Source: Phoronis australis (lineage: Eukaryota > Phoronida > Phoronidae). From it: a stretch of 64,000 nucleotides of DNA. The translations under genes were made by a program, and so were the position numbers. The DNA is taken from the NCBI GenBank assembly GCA_002633005.1, contig NMRA01000002.1, forward strand, positions 1,643,023-1,707,022, given 5' to 3'. Within the stretch, counting starts at the first letter, position 1. Every line of letters begins with the position of its first letter. Under the pieces are notes generated by a model. That model worked only from the letters and a program-made list of their open reading frames with translations, was not told where the DNA came from and searched no databases. Below are positions 1-13,000 of this stretch, piece by piece.

Positions 1-840
1 TGGCCATTTTTGTTAGTTTTGCATCTGTATCCTGGTGTCCGCCTCTCTATCTGCCATATCACTCTGAAGATCATTATGAAAATGTACAGATGTGTTCTTG
101 ATGAGAGTGCAATGACTGACCATGATTTTTGGATGGTTCCAACCACTGTTTGGCCCCAAGTCGTGATTTTGTTTTTTTGCGTCTGTAGCTGAATCTCCTG
201 TACTTTTTGAAGAAGTTTTGTGAAATTTGAAAGATGCATTCTGTTGGAGCCGACGAGAAATGGTAACAAGTTTTGAACTGATCCAAATAACGCTGTGCCC
301 CCTATTGGTAAAATATTTTTTACATTGCCTCTGTAGCTTCGGAGTTCATTAATGTATTCCATGAAATTTGGCAAATATGTTTCTATTAAGTAGATGAGAA
401 CGCCTTCCAATTTTCGGACAGTTCTGACGTTTTCTATGCCACCTGGTGACCATTTAAATTTTTTTGCATGTTTGAGGTATGCCTCTCTATCTGCCAAACC
501 ACTTAAAGGATCATAATGAAAATTGACAGTTGTGTGTTGCGTTCCTGATGCGAAGACCTCAGCTGACGTTGATTTTCGGATGTTTTTGACTATTGTGGCA
601 ACTCTTATGGCAATTTTGCTTTTTTTTGCATCTACGGCTGTATCTCCTTAACCCTTTGAAGGATCTTTACGAAATTTGGCAGACTGGCTCCTATAGAGAT
701 GGCAACAGATGACAGTTCAGACCAATCGTACTGTAGCTGTGCTCCTGAGTGTCAATTGTATTGTACGTTTGCCTCTATATCTTAGAAGTTCCTTGGCTTA
801 TTTTCATGAAATTTGACAAAAAGCTGTGTAATACAGAGAC
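1..840. repeat. Degenerate tandem array, about 146-bp period
   Basis: Six diverged units begin at a recurring GC(C/A/G)TCT(G/C/A)TA-like motif at about 41, 179, 327, 481, 628 and 771. Each is followed about 35-50 bases later by a motif resembling ATGAAATTTGGCA (for example near 218, 360, 510, 672 and 808). Spacings are 138, 148, 154, 147 and 143 bp. Long T runs with GCATCT recur as well. No open frame survives across the units. ARPC1 exons coding its N-terminal half should lie upstream, and none was recognised here. Confidence 0.7.
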
Positions 841-990
841 AGTGCCACCTTCTCAATTCATACGAGTTTGACTCATTCTTCGCCATCTAATGGCCATTTT
901 TATGATACCAACAACACCCATAGAAGCACACCATATGCGGTGCTGTCGTGGGTGCATTTCAACGCTCAGTGTATTTGATTGTCATAAATC
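840..990. repeat. Dispersed repeat, copy 1
   Basis: The stretch with GATACCAACAACACCCATAG and then GGTGCTGTCGTGGGTGCATT is repeated in the same orientation, with many substitutions, at about 15050-15185 just before the last PTCD1 exon. The flanking GTTTGACTC is shared too. No coding potential or obvious terminal inverted repeats are visible. Family unknown. Confidence 0.65.
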
Positions 991-1290
991 TATGGGACCA
1001 ATCTGTTGGCAATCAGTTGATAAGTATGTTGCTCAACAAGAACTTATGATTAATCTAAAGTCATAGTGATTTGTCAACGTTTCCCAAGTTCATAAATCAC
1101 TTCTAACAAAATGGAAACTAAACTTGCACAGGTAAGTAATCCATTGGAAAGTTAGGTTAGTGGTTGTGAGGTTGAAGTTTGCTGAAAGCACGTAGTTTGA
1201 AGCTTTAACATAAAGGTATTCTATTTTTACCCAATGCAGTACTGTTACATTTCACTTTAGTTCAAATTCACTCTTTGGCTTACTTTGCAG

Positions 1291-4200
1291 GGTTTTTTCT
1301 GCTTACATCAAAGAGGTGGATGCAAAACCAGGAGCGACCTCTTGGGGCAAGAAAATGACCTTCGGCAATGCCATGGCAGAATTCTCCAATGGTGGAGGTA
1401 GGCTATATGTAAAGATCATGGGTCAAAACTCTCCTATAGTGGAGGTTGGTCATTTGAATAGTTCAAGGATCTTGAGCAAATTTGAACATCACACTTCGTA
1501 ATCACAATGTCCAACTTTCATCACACCGTCAAATTAACTCAAGTTGTGTCCAAAAGTTCAATTTGTGTTTGCTCTGTTGGCCTGAAATATGAATCATTTC
1601 TTTCCTTTGTGTGGCCTTAAAAAGTGAGCACACTGCTCTAGTGTTCAATTAAAGATTTTGTTTCAGCCATTTCAATTTTTATCTATGGCCGCTTAATGTC
1701 TCCTGGGTGAAATGTGGAATTACGGAAACCTTAATTGTATTGGCACACCATCTGGTCATCACGTCTTTCTGTGCTATGTCTCCATGTACTTTCATGCCAG
1801 TCCGAGCACAGGGCTTGAAGCCTTCTTACTGGAATAACCTCTGACATAGCTAGCGTAGGAAATGACCTGGATAGACAAACAGCTCATTAATATTAATGAG
1901 AAGTCTGTTAAAACTCGCAGTTTTTCGGAAAGAAAAGGATCATTTTTTAAAGGTGAAACTTGTTGCTTTGCATGGTTTTAGCGATAGCTTACATTTTCAT
2001 ATTTAATACAAAGTCATTTTCTTATGTCTACTCATCTTTTTAATGCTCTAACATTCTTGAAAATTTCATTAGGGCTGTTCCAGCAAAATCTGTGTGGGAG
2101 GGGGGAAGACAACTGAAATAAAAATTTATGGGTGCTTGTGTTTGACTTAAAATTCAAAATGGCTGGTGGTCGTACTTTAAAAAAATTAAAATTTACAGGT
2201 CGTTGTTGTTTCATTGGGCCATAAATGTTTGATGGTGGGTAATTTTAGTAAATTTTATAAACAATCTGCACATAATCAAAAACTGAAACAAAAATGCAAC
2301 TTGCAAAGAGCTCTGACTTTTTCACTCCTTCCGATCTCCTCATCAGCATGCCCATAACACCAGTCAACCACAAGTGTTCGAATTTCTCGATGGCTAATAA
2401 CCATATATAAGAAACATATGTTTTCTTAGTAATGAATGACGTTAGTGGTGATGGAGGAACAGATAAACTCAAGCGCCTGTGCAGTCAACCACAAGAACAA
2501 AAAAAATTGCATTTCAAACTTATAAAAAATTACGGGTGGTAGTCTGAAGAAATAAATGAAAAATATGGGTGGTGGGTGCGAAAAAAGGTGCCTTCCCCCC
2601 CTCCCATACAGATTTTACTGGAACAGCCCTTATGGTTATGTTCCACCTATACCCTGGAAGTTAATTACAGGTGGCTGGGTGCACAGTGTATCCTTCTCGG
2701 CTGATGGTGAAAAGGTGGCCTGGGTCGGCCATGACTCCAGCATCTCTGTAGTAGATGCATCCAAGGAGATGACTGTTGCCACGGTGAAGACTAAGAACCT
2801 TCCCTTCCTCTCGTGTGTCTGGGTGTCACCCAACAGTATTGTCACTGTGGTGAGTTGTGCGTTGTTGTGTCATGGTGGGCTAGTATTGGTGTTAATAGTT
2901 GGGAAGTCATGACCATTGGCTAGTTGAGAGATTGAAGTTGAGGCTTTGGGTCAATAATTTGTTTGCGTTGGCATTTTTGCCGTACGTGTACACACTACGC
3001 TTAAGCAACTGAATGACGCTGGTCTGGAGTATCATCATGTACAGTGTGGCAGCAGAAATGAAAAACAATGATGTGATATACTATTATTTTTGTTCATATA
3101 CAAGGTCATATTTAGAAGCGTGCCTCGTGTCATCGACAAATAAAAATTTTGGCCATCCGATTTATTGAAATTGTGTCGACAATTATACTTTATTTATAGG
3201 ATTTATAAACATTGCATTCAGATTCCAAAACAATGGCAATGCTTGACAGGTATTCAGATTTATCATAACTTAGTCTGATAGCGAACGAAATCTCACTCCC
3301 ATAATAGTTACTCTAAACAAATCGACAGCGAGATAGGACATAAAAATCATGACTCATCTGTCCTTTAAATTGCCTCTTTGAATTAGACCTTGTGGATCAA
3401 TTGACACATAGGTTTGTTTTTCTACAATCGTTCTCTGAATAGTGTGCACGGGGTATTTGCGTGTATAGAAATAACACTGTTGAACTTTTTACTCTCCATT
3501 CACTGACTCTTTTGATCCCTTTATTCTTTCCCTCTCTCTGCAGCATAACATCGTAATTTTTGTGTTCTCCGTTGGCTTTGCTCCGATGCTAAATTTCAAT
3601 ATGCCCTAAAATCTTGCCAATTTCAGACAAAAAGAATAAATTGTCAAAATTAAACATTTTTGGTTTTTCAAATGCTTCTCGCATTGTTTTAAATGCATTG
3701 AATTCTTCAAAATAGTGTATAATGTTAATTACTGTGTTGAAAGGTAAAACCTATTAGGTATCGATTTGGTGCTGCTATTCTTTTGTGAAAATTGAAAAAA
3801 TACAATTTCGCCTGTTGGCCATAGTGTAGCCTAAATTGGTGAGATTTTGCCGTATTGAAATTTTTACTTTTGGACCGCCCTGAACATCTTTTTTGCCAAC
3901 TCATCGTAGTTTACAGTTGTTGTGTGGCGGTCATCAAACATATTGTTGCCCTCCATAAACCACAAACCCTGTCATATTGTTATTTTGCACCTATTTCTCT
4001 TGCAGGGTTATGACAACTGTCCCTTGGTGTACACTTATGACGCTAATGGTCAGTTGACCTTCAACCATAAACTGGATGTTCCCAAGGAGAAGGCAGAGAG
4101 CACGTTTAGGTTCGTAGTTGGCTCTCCACACTTTACGAATCATTGTGAATTTGGCAAATGATCATCTTAAGTCATTACATAACAATGCTCTCTCCATTAC

Positions 4201-5393
4201 CAGCCATAGTTAGGTTGCATTGAAAGTGCAGATCTCAAACCGCAATAGATCAATTTTGAAGTGACGAGTGAACCCTGACAACCAAGTAGTAAATTCCACT
4301 CTGTCAATTGTTGGTTGTCTAAAATTAGAGACCCATCCAAATAGAACACATCCAAAAGAAGTTTCTCTCGAAAACAGTTCGTGTCTTGAAGCACTCTGTC
4401 CATTGCTTGCAAATGACACATAGCCTCATCCACGTGTATAGTACACACCAGAAGTATTCAGACAAAATGACTCAGTATTCTTCATGATGACGCCTGGACA
4501 GATATCGAATTCATCGATACTGTAGCCTTCTCTCATGGCCGTGAATGAAGTGAAATAGAAAGGTTATAAAGGTGTCTAAATGATTCTATTATTAAAATTT
4601 CGCCACCAAAATACTAATTTCCAGTCATTTTTGCTGTGAATAGTATTATTGGTGATTACTTTTGCCATGTACTGTTGCTTATTTGTGTGTGACTTTTTTT
4701 GCAGTGCCAAGAGCATCTTCCAGAACATTGATAAGCGAGGCCAGGCTGACAGTAATGCTACATCCCTGGACACTTTGCATCAGAACTCTGTCAGGTAATG
4801 ACATCTCTGTGCTATAGCAGTGCCACCACACTCGACTCCTTACACCATAATACTGTCAAATAATAGCACGATCATTTTAGACGTTTGATGTACCAGTTTT
4901 GTGTATTTTACCCATGGGTTCTTGGTAAAAGAGGTAATTTTGGTACCTTTTGAATTTAATGCTTACTTATGCCAGTCAACTTTATTTTTTAACATTTGCA
5001 GTGCTCATAATTATTGGCGCCATCATTGCCATAAAGTGTTCAGTATATTAGGAACTCTTGTTTATGAGTACGATAGCGGTATAGTTTTCGCATCCTCCAA
5101 ATTGCAGCGACACATTTCTCATTATTGGATTCAACGCATGTAAGTATATTCACTTGTTGGTATGACAAAACCTCCGGTTAAACTCTTGTATACACAGTGA
5201 AGAGACCCACATTACCTTCCTCAGTGTTAGCCTGCTTTTTACCCTGTGTGCTCTCTTTTTCAGCCAAGTTGCTATCTATGAGGGGGACAAGAGCAGCGTC
5301 TCCAAAGTCAGCACCTCTGGCACAGATGGTCAGGTGATTATCTGGGACCTGCGATCTCTGGAAAAGTCAATCGCTGGACTGAAGATTGCCTAA
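1291..5393 (+). CDS. ARPC1: Actin-related protein 2/3 complex subunit 1 (ARPC1), 5'-partial, last five exons
   Basis: Coding exons are 1291-1397, 2671-2849, 4006-4109, 4705-4794 and 5264-5393, all with AG/GT borders and compatible phases. They join to 202 residues ending at TAA 5391-5393, roughly the C-terminal half of a family of about 370 residues. Family marks are FSAYIKEVD, then WGKKMTFGNAMAEF, GGWVHSVSFSADG, the LDTLHQNSV insert and a final WD blade GTDGQVIIWDLRSLE, ending LKIA. ARPC1 is the seven-bladed WD40 subunit of the Arp2/3 complex that nucleates branched actin filaments and contacts WASP-family activators. The first exon begins in phase 2, so the 5' exons lie upstream of the window. 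A TIR element occupies the intron just before 2671. A candidate poly(A) signal AATAAA is at 5554-5559. The sequence cannot say whether it is closer to vertebrate 1A or 1B. Confidence 0.95.
2071..2630. mobile_element. Non-autonomous TIR element in ARPC1 intron
   Basis: The left end AGGGCTGTTCCAGCAAAATC at 2071 and the right end at 2593-2630 are inverted copies over roughly 37 bp, both containing the GGGAGGGGGGAAG block. Length is about 560 bp with no open frame of note. The right end stops 40 bp before the exon at 2671, so the element abuts the branch-point region of that acceptor. No clear target duplication was seen. Confidence 0.75.
2850..4005. other. ARPC1 intron, no other feature
   Basis: AT-rich intron sequence between the exons ending 2849 and starting 4006. 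I see no conserved coding stretch, RNA gene or clear transposon end in it. Confidence 0.6.
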
Positions 5394-6480
5394 ATAGACA
5401 TCGTCACAGTACTGTTGTAGAGTGGCCTTTATTATGCTGTCTTAGCTATTAAATTAAATCACTCAGTCGGTAACTGTTTCAACTCAGCTGTATTTAACGA
5501 GTTTGCTTGATGGCTTTTTCTCAATTTTGTATTCGAAAATCGTAACTTGTAAGAATAAACAATTTTAATGTAATTAAATGATTTCTGTTGTTGTTATATG
5601 TAATTCACATACCACTCATTTTTTAACTCTGCAGTTTTTCTACACAAAACTCATGTAATCGGAGCAGTCTGGCAGCAGAATTCTTTTAGCAGAATTCGTT
5701 ATACCCAGACAGGACAGCGACAGCATTGTCAGTTACTTAACAATCTTGATGGACATTGTCTCGAATACCTGTTGGATTTGTAAAGAAAGTTCAAAATTGT
5801 AACAGGCAACATGTTAAAGTTATGAATGCTCAAGTATACCTAGGTTTCTAGTGAAAAGTAAGGAGCTGCTTAGTGCCTATATGAAAGGTAACACCTGTAA
5901 ATTTGGTTCCTGCAGTATGTTAAGAGCACCGCTCGGAGCCCATTGGTATAACTTGCCAAATGTTGTGAACTGTTAGGCGTATTGGCTTACTTTTACCTGC
6001 GCCACCTTGAGTAAAATACCCGCTTACAATGGTGTTCTATTCAGACCCTATTCTATACGAGTTTCGGCCTTTAGTTTGTACTGGGATGTCACGGTGACGC
6101 AATGGGGTACGAAAAGGGAACTTCACCTATTATTCGACTAGCATACATTTGAGTGATTAGGCTGGCGTTTTCTCATTTTGCTAAGGCTTTACTGTGACTA
6201 TTTGGTTTGCCCAATAGACTGCTTGTTAAGTGCTGCCATTTTGATATACGTAAATGACTCTGGGAATAGCTTTGGTGTTCGGAGGAGATTCCCTCAGCAC
6301 TAAACACGCCTGAAAAGTGCTCTGTGTGTGTGTGTGTGGGTGGGTGGGTGTGACAACCCAAGCGACCAAAAAGAAAGGCATGCTCAAATCCAGTTATAGA
6401 TTTTGACTATCACTTGTAGACTTAAAAAAGTATACCAAGGTGATCAAATTTCATTAATAATATAAGTAAATGCATAACAA
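5394..6480. other. ARPC1 3' UTR and intergenic
   Basis: Contains the ARPC1 3' UTR with AATAAA at 5554-5559, then AT-rich sequence without recognisable genes. A GT/GGGT microsatellite lies at 6321-6352. Confidence 0.6.
6321..6352. repeat. (TG)n(GGTG)n microsatellite
   Basis: An alternating TG run passes into three TGGG-type units, about 32 bp in all. Confidence 0.85.
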
Positions 6481-6489
6481 TTTTCATTA

Positions 6490-7560
6490 TAGAAGCAACG
6501 CACTTCGCCACGATCACTTATGACTGAGGGTAAATCTTGCAGCTCGTCGCTGCACCATTTCAATCTTTTGAGCGAGAGCTTTTGTGTGAGGTAACCGTAC
6601 TGTTGAGCAGTACTCTAGTTTTGGTCGGACAGTAGAGCGGTATAAGCTATAACATTAATTTCCTAAGGAGTGTGACAAATGTTTCGTCTGCGAAAGCCAA
6701 GGGTTAAACTTGACTCTAGCAGAAGCAGCAGTTGTATTAATATGAGAATCTCAGGTTGAAAGTAGTAGCACCAAGATATTTGGCCCGCAGACAGAGGTGA
6801 CAGATCGAGTGACGGATGAAATAAGTTTGGAGGATAGGTTTCTTTTTTTTCGATCAGTGCACGTGAAGAACGTTGCACTTGGATGCATGCAGACTTGCAT
6901 ATCCCACACTGAATCCCAGTCAGCAAGTTTGTTGATATCCTCATGCAGTGTTGGAGTAAGATGCAGGTTTCGCCGGATGAAGCGGTAAAGTACGGGTATG
7001 TAGTAGACATCTGCAAAGAGGCGGATATTGGAAGATATGTTTTGATACAGGTCACTGATAAGGAGGGGGAAGAGGATGAAGGAAAGTAGACTCCTGGAGC
7101 CCCAGAGAGCACAAGCGAGGTGTCAAATGATCCGCCCTCTACCAAAACACGCTGAGTTCTATTGTTAAAAAAGGAGACAATCCTGAGTTCTTTGTGAGGC
7201 CTCGAACCCCAAGAAATCAATGTAAAAAGCTTTACTAAAATCCACAATCGACACCAGACTGGATGCCTGAGTCCACACTGAGAAAGACTCAGGTCGTTTG
7301 TGAAAGTAAGAAGTTGTGATCCACATGATCTTAGTGTTGCCTTTTATAATGGAATATAGTTAGTGTTTTCAAGGTGTTTCCGAATAAGGTGACTCACGAT
7401 TATGTTTAAGAATCTTGCACCACCCGGGACGGAAATAGGTCTGCCAGTGTAATTTTCTGCGACCTTTGTGTTTATTTCCTTTTTGAAGACCGGGTCGACG
7501 TTGGTGTGGCGCCAATCTACTGGAACCACATCAGATGATAGGGAGGCATTAAAGATGTCA
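6490..7560 (-). pseudogene. Decayed non-LTR retrotransposon reverse transcriptase (CR1/Rex-like)
   Basis: Read on the minus strand, fragments in several frames match the order of a LINE reverse transcriptase. From 7529 down comes a VPVDWRHTNVDPVFKKE block with a frame-compatible NYTGRPIS. From about 7190 down comes NNRTQRVLVEGGSFD followed by VLSGAPG, where the usual QGSVLGPLLF motif is deleted. An out-of-frame ISSNIRLFAD catalytic-box remnant follows, and near 6590 a TALLSDQN-like end. Frameshifts, in-frame stops and the deletion show it is dead. Clade assignment to CR1/Rex-like is inference from motif wording. It lies between ARPC1 and PTCD1. Confidence 0.8.
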
Positions 7561-10040
7561 TTCTGAGTAAGGGAACTATTGGGCCTGATCGGTCATCGTT
7601 TGGCGACGGAAAGATTTTCGTGAAATAGTATGTGTTTATTTGATTATTGATTTTCCAAGCAATGTCATCCGATTTTTGCACTTAAAGTTATTTAGTTTTC
7701 CATTTCAATTTAAACCAATCAATGCTTTAATTTCGGAAATTTCCGAAAGAGCGCCCCGAATGAGTGTTTTTTCCCCTCAGTGAAAATCTGTTGTGCACCC
7801 ACACTGTGGAATGAGTATCCCGACTGACTGATCAGCCAGTCGGAATACAACCGTGTCGTTATCAGTTTGACAGTGGCAAACCAATGTTTACATAGCCCAG
7901 CTTTCTTATTTGCCTGCTTCTGTTAAGCTCACGTAATCCAGCAATTATGTTGTAACAGTGCCAGTTCGCCCGACGCTAACTGATATTTAAAATACTATTT
8001 GCAAACCACTTTCAACAAATGTCGTGAAGCAGATGTGTTTTGTATGAAATACTTTCACCCAAAAAACTTTAATTGGAGAAAAAGGGTTGACTTTCAGAGA
8101 AATTAGAATCAAATAGATGTTGGAATGCCGTACAGTTACCGACGAATAAACACTAAATGACGAGCGTCGGTACTAAAATATATTAAAATATCCCCACGCT
8201 TCAAGGGATGCGCTCTTTGTCAAGGGTGTGCTACTAAGTTTTATTTTCACTATAGTTTTGCTATTTTATAGAGAAATTAGACTTACCTATTTACCTATTC
8301 CTTTGTGCGACTATAAGCTCTGACCAGCTTAACCACGGCATTGCATACCAACACAAAAGGCTTACTGGACACGTTTAATAGAGCGTGATTCTAGAGGAGG
8401 TCGTGATAGTGGACATTTCTTCCCGGAGAATGGTAGCCTACGGTACGTAATGGCTGGTGAAAATAAATAAGGGCATGATTTTGGAAGCCAATTTACATTT
8501 TGAACACTAAGCACAACTGAATGCCATATGCAAGATATTCCGTTATTATAACGGTGAAAACGTGTATCGTCACCCTGTCAACACAAAGAAAACAGCAATT
8601 GGCATGAATATTATTTGGACCAACATAAAATCTTCACCAAAAAGTGGCAATTCAGTCTAAAAGTTCAAATTATTGGACGTAAATGCACGAGTGAGTTTAA
8701 AGTCTGACTTCACGAGCACATTTTTCTTAAACGTCACTAAAATCCAGTTCATGGCATTGTAAATTTCTGAATGTGCAGCTTTTTCGGGGTGCAATTTTTG
8801 GAAATGTCCAATGGGATGCAATTGACACAAGCCTACAAATTTCACTGTCAGTGAAAACTTACGAAAGGGCTTGATCTGAATGGAAACTAATGTTCAAGCT
8901 CGCAAATATAGACGTATCTTCGGACGTAGGCGCATAGGCCTCGTCCTGGCGCGCAATACCTAAAAATAAAAATAAAACTTTGTACTCATCAGTGATGGAA
9001 TTTCGTAAAAATTGTGGCATTTTAAACATCTTAGAAGGCTGCCAGTTTATATTTTGGTAGGCTACGTACTTCCGTGACCCCCGTCTTTTCTACAAGACTA
9101 GTTAAATATTTTTCCACGTCAGCAAACTCATGAGTCGGATGTATGATAGGCAACTTTTATAGTCAAGAAATTCGTGAAGGTGTAACTGTGAGCCGAAGTG
9201 TCGTCGCTTTTCGGAAAATCGGCCCTTCGGATTCTTGCCACTGTCGGCAGGGGTAATTCCATTTCGACTTTCGGCCCTTCGGACCACTGAACCAACTTCA
9301 CTTGCTTTTTGTGTGCGCTGGCACTCCCCGGCGACCGTTATTACTGCTCTGCACAGCGTCACCAAAGTATATGGGAAAGCGAGGACATCTATTGTCAATT
9401 AGTATAATTATGAATGAGAGCGCCACCTGTTAATAGAAAGCGGAGTCAAAATGCCGGCGTGACTTTCTGAATTTCTCTTCTAAAATTTGTAAGTTCTGTC
9501 ATAATTTGTGGTTTTACCTAAAAAATACGCATAATTTGCGTGATTCAAATGTCGATAAATGTATGGGTGATGATCAGATCTACCATGGTGGTGTTTTATC
9601 ATTTCGAGGTCTATTTAAAATTTATGTGCATCGTTCGTTTCCCATATTAACGGTGCATGGACGACGCAACACTGAAATAAGTGGAGGGGGGGGGGGGGGG
9701 GNNNGGCTATAGCCTCTCAGCCCCCTATCGGGTGTGCTGCCCATGTCCACTCAAATAAGTGGGGGTGGTGTAGCCCCCAACCCCCTATGCCATGCGGAGT
9801 GATAGTGCGCAGCGCCATTGCCAGTTGCCTGGGATGTCATGCACTTATCGATCGGGAGCAGCATTACTTTGCTATAGTTACCATTATGATTGTGTCTGTT
9901 GTCTGAATCTGACACTTGAAATCGGGTCTGAACCAAGCCCGCACGCACACACAAACTAAACACATCGTCAAATTTAGGGGTTAATTATTTCCTCACGCTT
10001 TTGATGTTTTATTTATGAACAAATGAAAATTGTATTTTTT
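7561..10040. other. Intergenic, AT-rich, gene-poor
   Basis: No exon-like conserved stretch was recognised on either strand. The segment 9190-9300 has two close copies of CGGCCCTTCGGA-type sequence. The G-rich element at 9676-9790 and a three-base gap are described separately. The PTCD1 promoter probably lies towards the right end. Confidence 0.5.
9676..9790. mobile_element. G-rich GGCTATAGCC element, copy 1, with 3-N gap
   Basis: The order CACTGAAATAAGTGG, a long G run, NNN at 9702-9704, GGCTATAGCC, CAGCCCCCTAT and GCTGCCCATG matches the reverse complement of 60190-60262. The gap falls in the homopolymer. Probably a small foldback transposon; no coding content. Confidence 0.65.
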
Positions 10041-10044
10041 GCAG
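10041..10044 (+). promoter_or_regulatory. Candidate acceptor of a 5' UTR exon of PTCD1
   Basis: A T-rich tract ending TTTTTTGCAG lies 42 bp before the chosen PTCD1 ATG at 10086. It fits the acceptor of a leader exon whose first exon lies upstream. The in-frame codons between here and 10086 extend the frame, but the conserved-looking presequence begins at the ATG. Confidence 0.45.
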
Positions 10045-10085
10045 TGAGCAAATCTTCCAATGTACATTTGCAGACTGGGAGTGAT

Positions 10086-13000
10086 ATGTCAAGATTTTTG
10101 GTATCCTGGTGTCGAAGAGTCCCATTGCTGGGATCAAGTTTGAGGTCATCACATTTGACCCCGCAGTCCTACCTCCCCCATGGTTGCGAGACTTGTTTAC
10201 TGACTCCTGATAGGAACTACAGTACAGGATCTGTGGGTGGTATCTCACAGCGGCCAGATGAGTTTGGTAGTTTACCCGCAGAGTTGGCTGCTCAAGACAG
10301 CAGGTCACGCCACCTGATGAAGAAACAACAACTGAGGCAACAAAATGAGTTGAAAAGACGACAGAAACGGAATCGGCTGGCCAACGAATTTGGTACACTA
10401 GCAGCCGAACAAGAATCAAAATGGAGAGGAGAAGACAAAAGAGAAGAGAGAGAAAAGTTAGTATTGATGAATGGATAATAGTCACTTTCTTATTGCTAGG
10501 GTCTCGGATTTTGAGAACTAGTTTGTTGTCTGTTATTCAGTGAAGAAAACTAGTTCTCATGGATGCAGGACCCCTGTTAGTGACTATTACTGATGACTGG
10601 TGGCATGTTGTTGAGAAATGGTCTTGCCATTGGCAACAGTCACTTGTGGGATCCTGGATTCAGTTTTGAGAACCACTTTGATGGCTGTTAATCAGAGGAA
10701 AAACATGGTTCTCCAAATACAGGAAGACCCCTGTTATATATTACCCTGTGTTGTACCATTAGAGGGATTTAAGTCTCCTAATGCAATTTCATCGTGATAA
10801 CCAGCACATTCACTCAGGACAGTCAAAATTCATGAATGACCTTATCATAATTACTAAATTCCTATCTTATTAATTCACTAACATTTACAGAAGTAACTAT
10901 CATATTTATTAATTGTATTCACAGCATGAGCTAATTATTTTTCACTAATATCACTGCAGAGGTCAAGAAATTCATTTGCGTAAAGTTCAGTGTTTCCATG
11001 AGAACGTTCGATCACCACAGTTTGAGTTTAATGAGCATTCTTTCTCATCCAGGAGCACTTTAGAAGGCCAAGATGACCCACCTTATAGAAGATTGTCATC
11101 GTTTGGCAGGAAGAACACGCCTTATTGGTATGCAAAGAAGATTGAATGGCTTGGTAAAAAGGGACAGGTAGGCACAACTGTGATATGAAGGTGCATAGAA
11201 AATTGCCTTGTCCACTGAATTACAATTTTTGTACTTTTCCCAGTGGCGGATTTAAGGGGGGGGCAAGGGGGCCATGTCCCCCCTGAAATTTTCCCAGATT
11301 CCATTTGGCAGTTCGGGGGTGTGAATGTCTGACGGGCAAAATCCTGGCTAATACTCTGCCCTGCCCCCCCCAACTAAAAATCCTGATTCTGCCCCTGGTT
11401 GATACTGACACCTCCTGTTGGTTGTAACTTTGAACTAAAGATTTTAGGGGTGAAAAGGTGTGAGAGAAATTTCCTGTCTTTACTAGTGCATAAATAAGGA
11501 ATATTTTGTGATCCAAAGAGATGCTTCTTCACTGAGCGGCTATTGGGAACACTGGTCTAATGCAGTCATTACACTTGGACATTATGACCATGCGTAACAT
11601 TTTGTGAAAGAGCCACCAGATTCAAAAAAGAATTATGAACTTATTTTGGCAGTGGTTTTTTGTGTTCTAGGTTTACCAAAGAGCATTTTTTCTCTTGCAG
11701 GTGAAGGAAGCGATTAATACATTAGAAGTGGACATGTTGGTGGAAGACAGAGTTATGCCTACTGTTCATGTCTACTCAGCCTTGATTGGTATATTGGGAC
11801 GAGTAGGGTATACAAAGAAGGCATTCAAGCTGTTTAATCAGGTGAAATGTCAAAGATTTCATGAACTGTTAGCACTCTGTGGTTATTGGAATGTTGCAGC
11901 AGTGATATTTGTCATGCAGTAGTGTTTATTGTGTAGAACGTTTGACTGTGCTAATATATTGTAGAATACCTTGGATTGTTTAACCCACTGTCAACAATAT
12001 TCCTATACTGTGTAAAATGAATTGCAGATGAAAAAGCGTGGTCTTGTCCCTGATGGCCCAGTGTACACTGGATTGTTCAACGCATGCGCTAACTCCCCCT
12101 GGAGGAAGGATGGTCTGGCGAGGGCGGACTACTTACGTGGCCACATGCGAGAAAAGGAGGTGTTGGCTAATCTAATCACATACAAGGCAATCGTGAAAGT
12201 TTATGCATTGCACGGCGAACTCCAGAAGGCGTTCTCTGTAGTGGACGAGTGTGTGCGCCAAGGTCACATCCTCGACAAGGAGGTTTTCTCTTTCCTGTTG
12301 ATGGCATGCATATCTGATAGAAATGCTGGCTTCAAACACGCTATAGAGGTTTGTGAAATGTAGACTAGTAATGTTGCTTTCTTTTATCAAATGCAGGTTA
12401 TTGCGTCTGTAGCGGTACTAGATTTGTGGCTTTTGAGTTCTACCAGCCAAAAAAAGTTAACAAACGATGTTACAATATTTTGCTCTGACTTCTCATCTCT
12501 ATCTGCGCAAATTTATTATCTGAAAAGGTCATTTGATGTGATATTCAAGCTGTGTTTAATAATTCCTCGTTAGTTGACGATTGCCATAAGGTGGGGCATG
12601 TCTAACCTGTCGAGTGATCTACTGTTAGTCTTTTCTACCCAAAGGTATGGAGAGTGATGAGAAAATATAGGATTACGCCAGACACGTTCCATTACAACTT
12701 GCTGTTACGAACTGTCAGAGACTGCGGCATTGGTAGTCACGAGTTCGCCAACACCTTAGTGGGAGGGGCCAACCCAGCAAGACTCGCGCAGACTGTAGAG
12801 GATGAAGAGGCTTCAAGTACAGTGAATGTGTCACCTGGTGTGATAAGTAATAGCAAGCCTAGTGACATCAATCATAACACAGGTGAGGTGGGCAGTGGCT
12901 CCCCCGCAGTGTCTTCTTTGTTACCTGGTGATCTTGAATCAGTCGTCTCACCTGAGGAGGTGCCAAACATTTTGAACCCAAGAGGAAAATGGAGGCATGT

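Noticed and set aside
6663-7247. 194-residue open frame as a host protein
   Set aside because: It contains reverse transcriptase motif order with deletions and frame changes, so it is a LINE relic.
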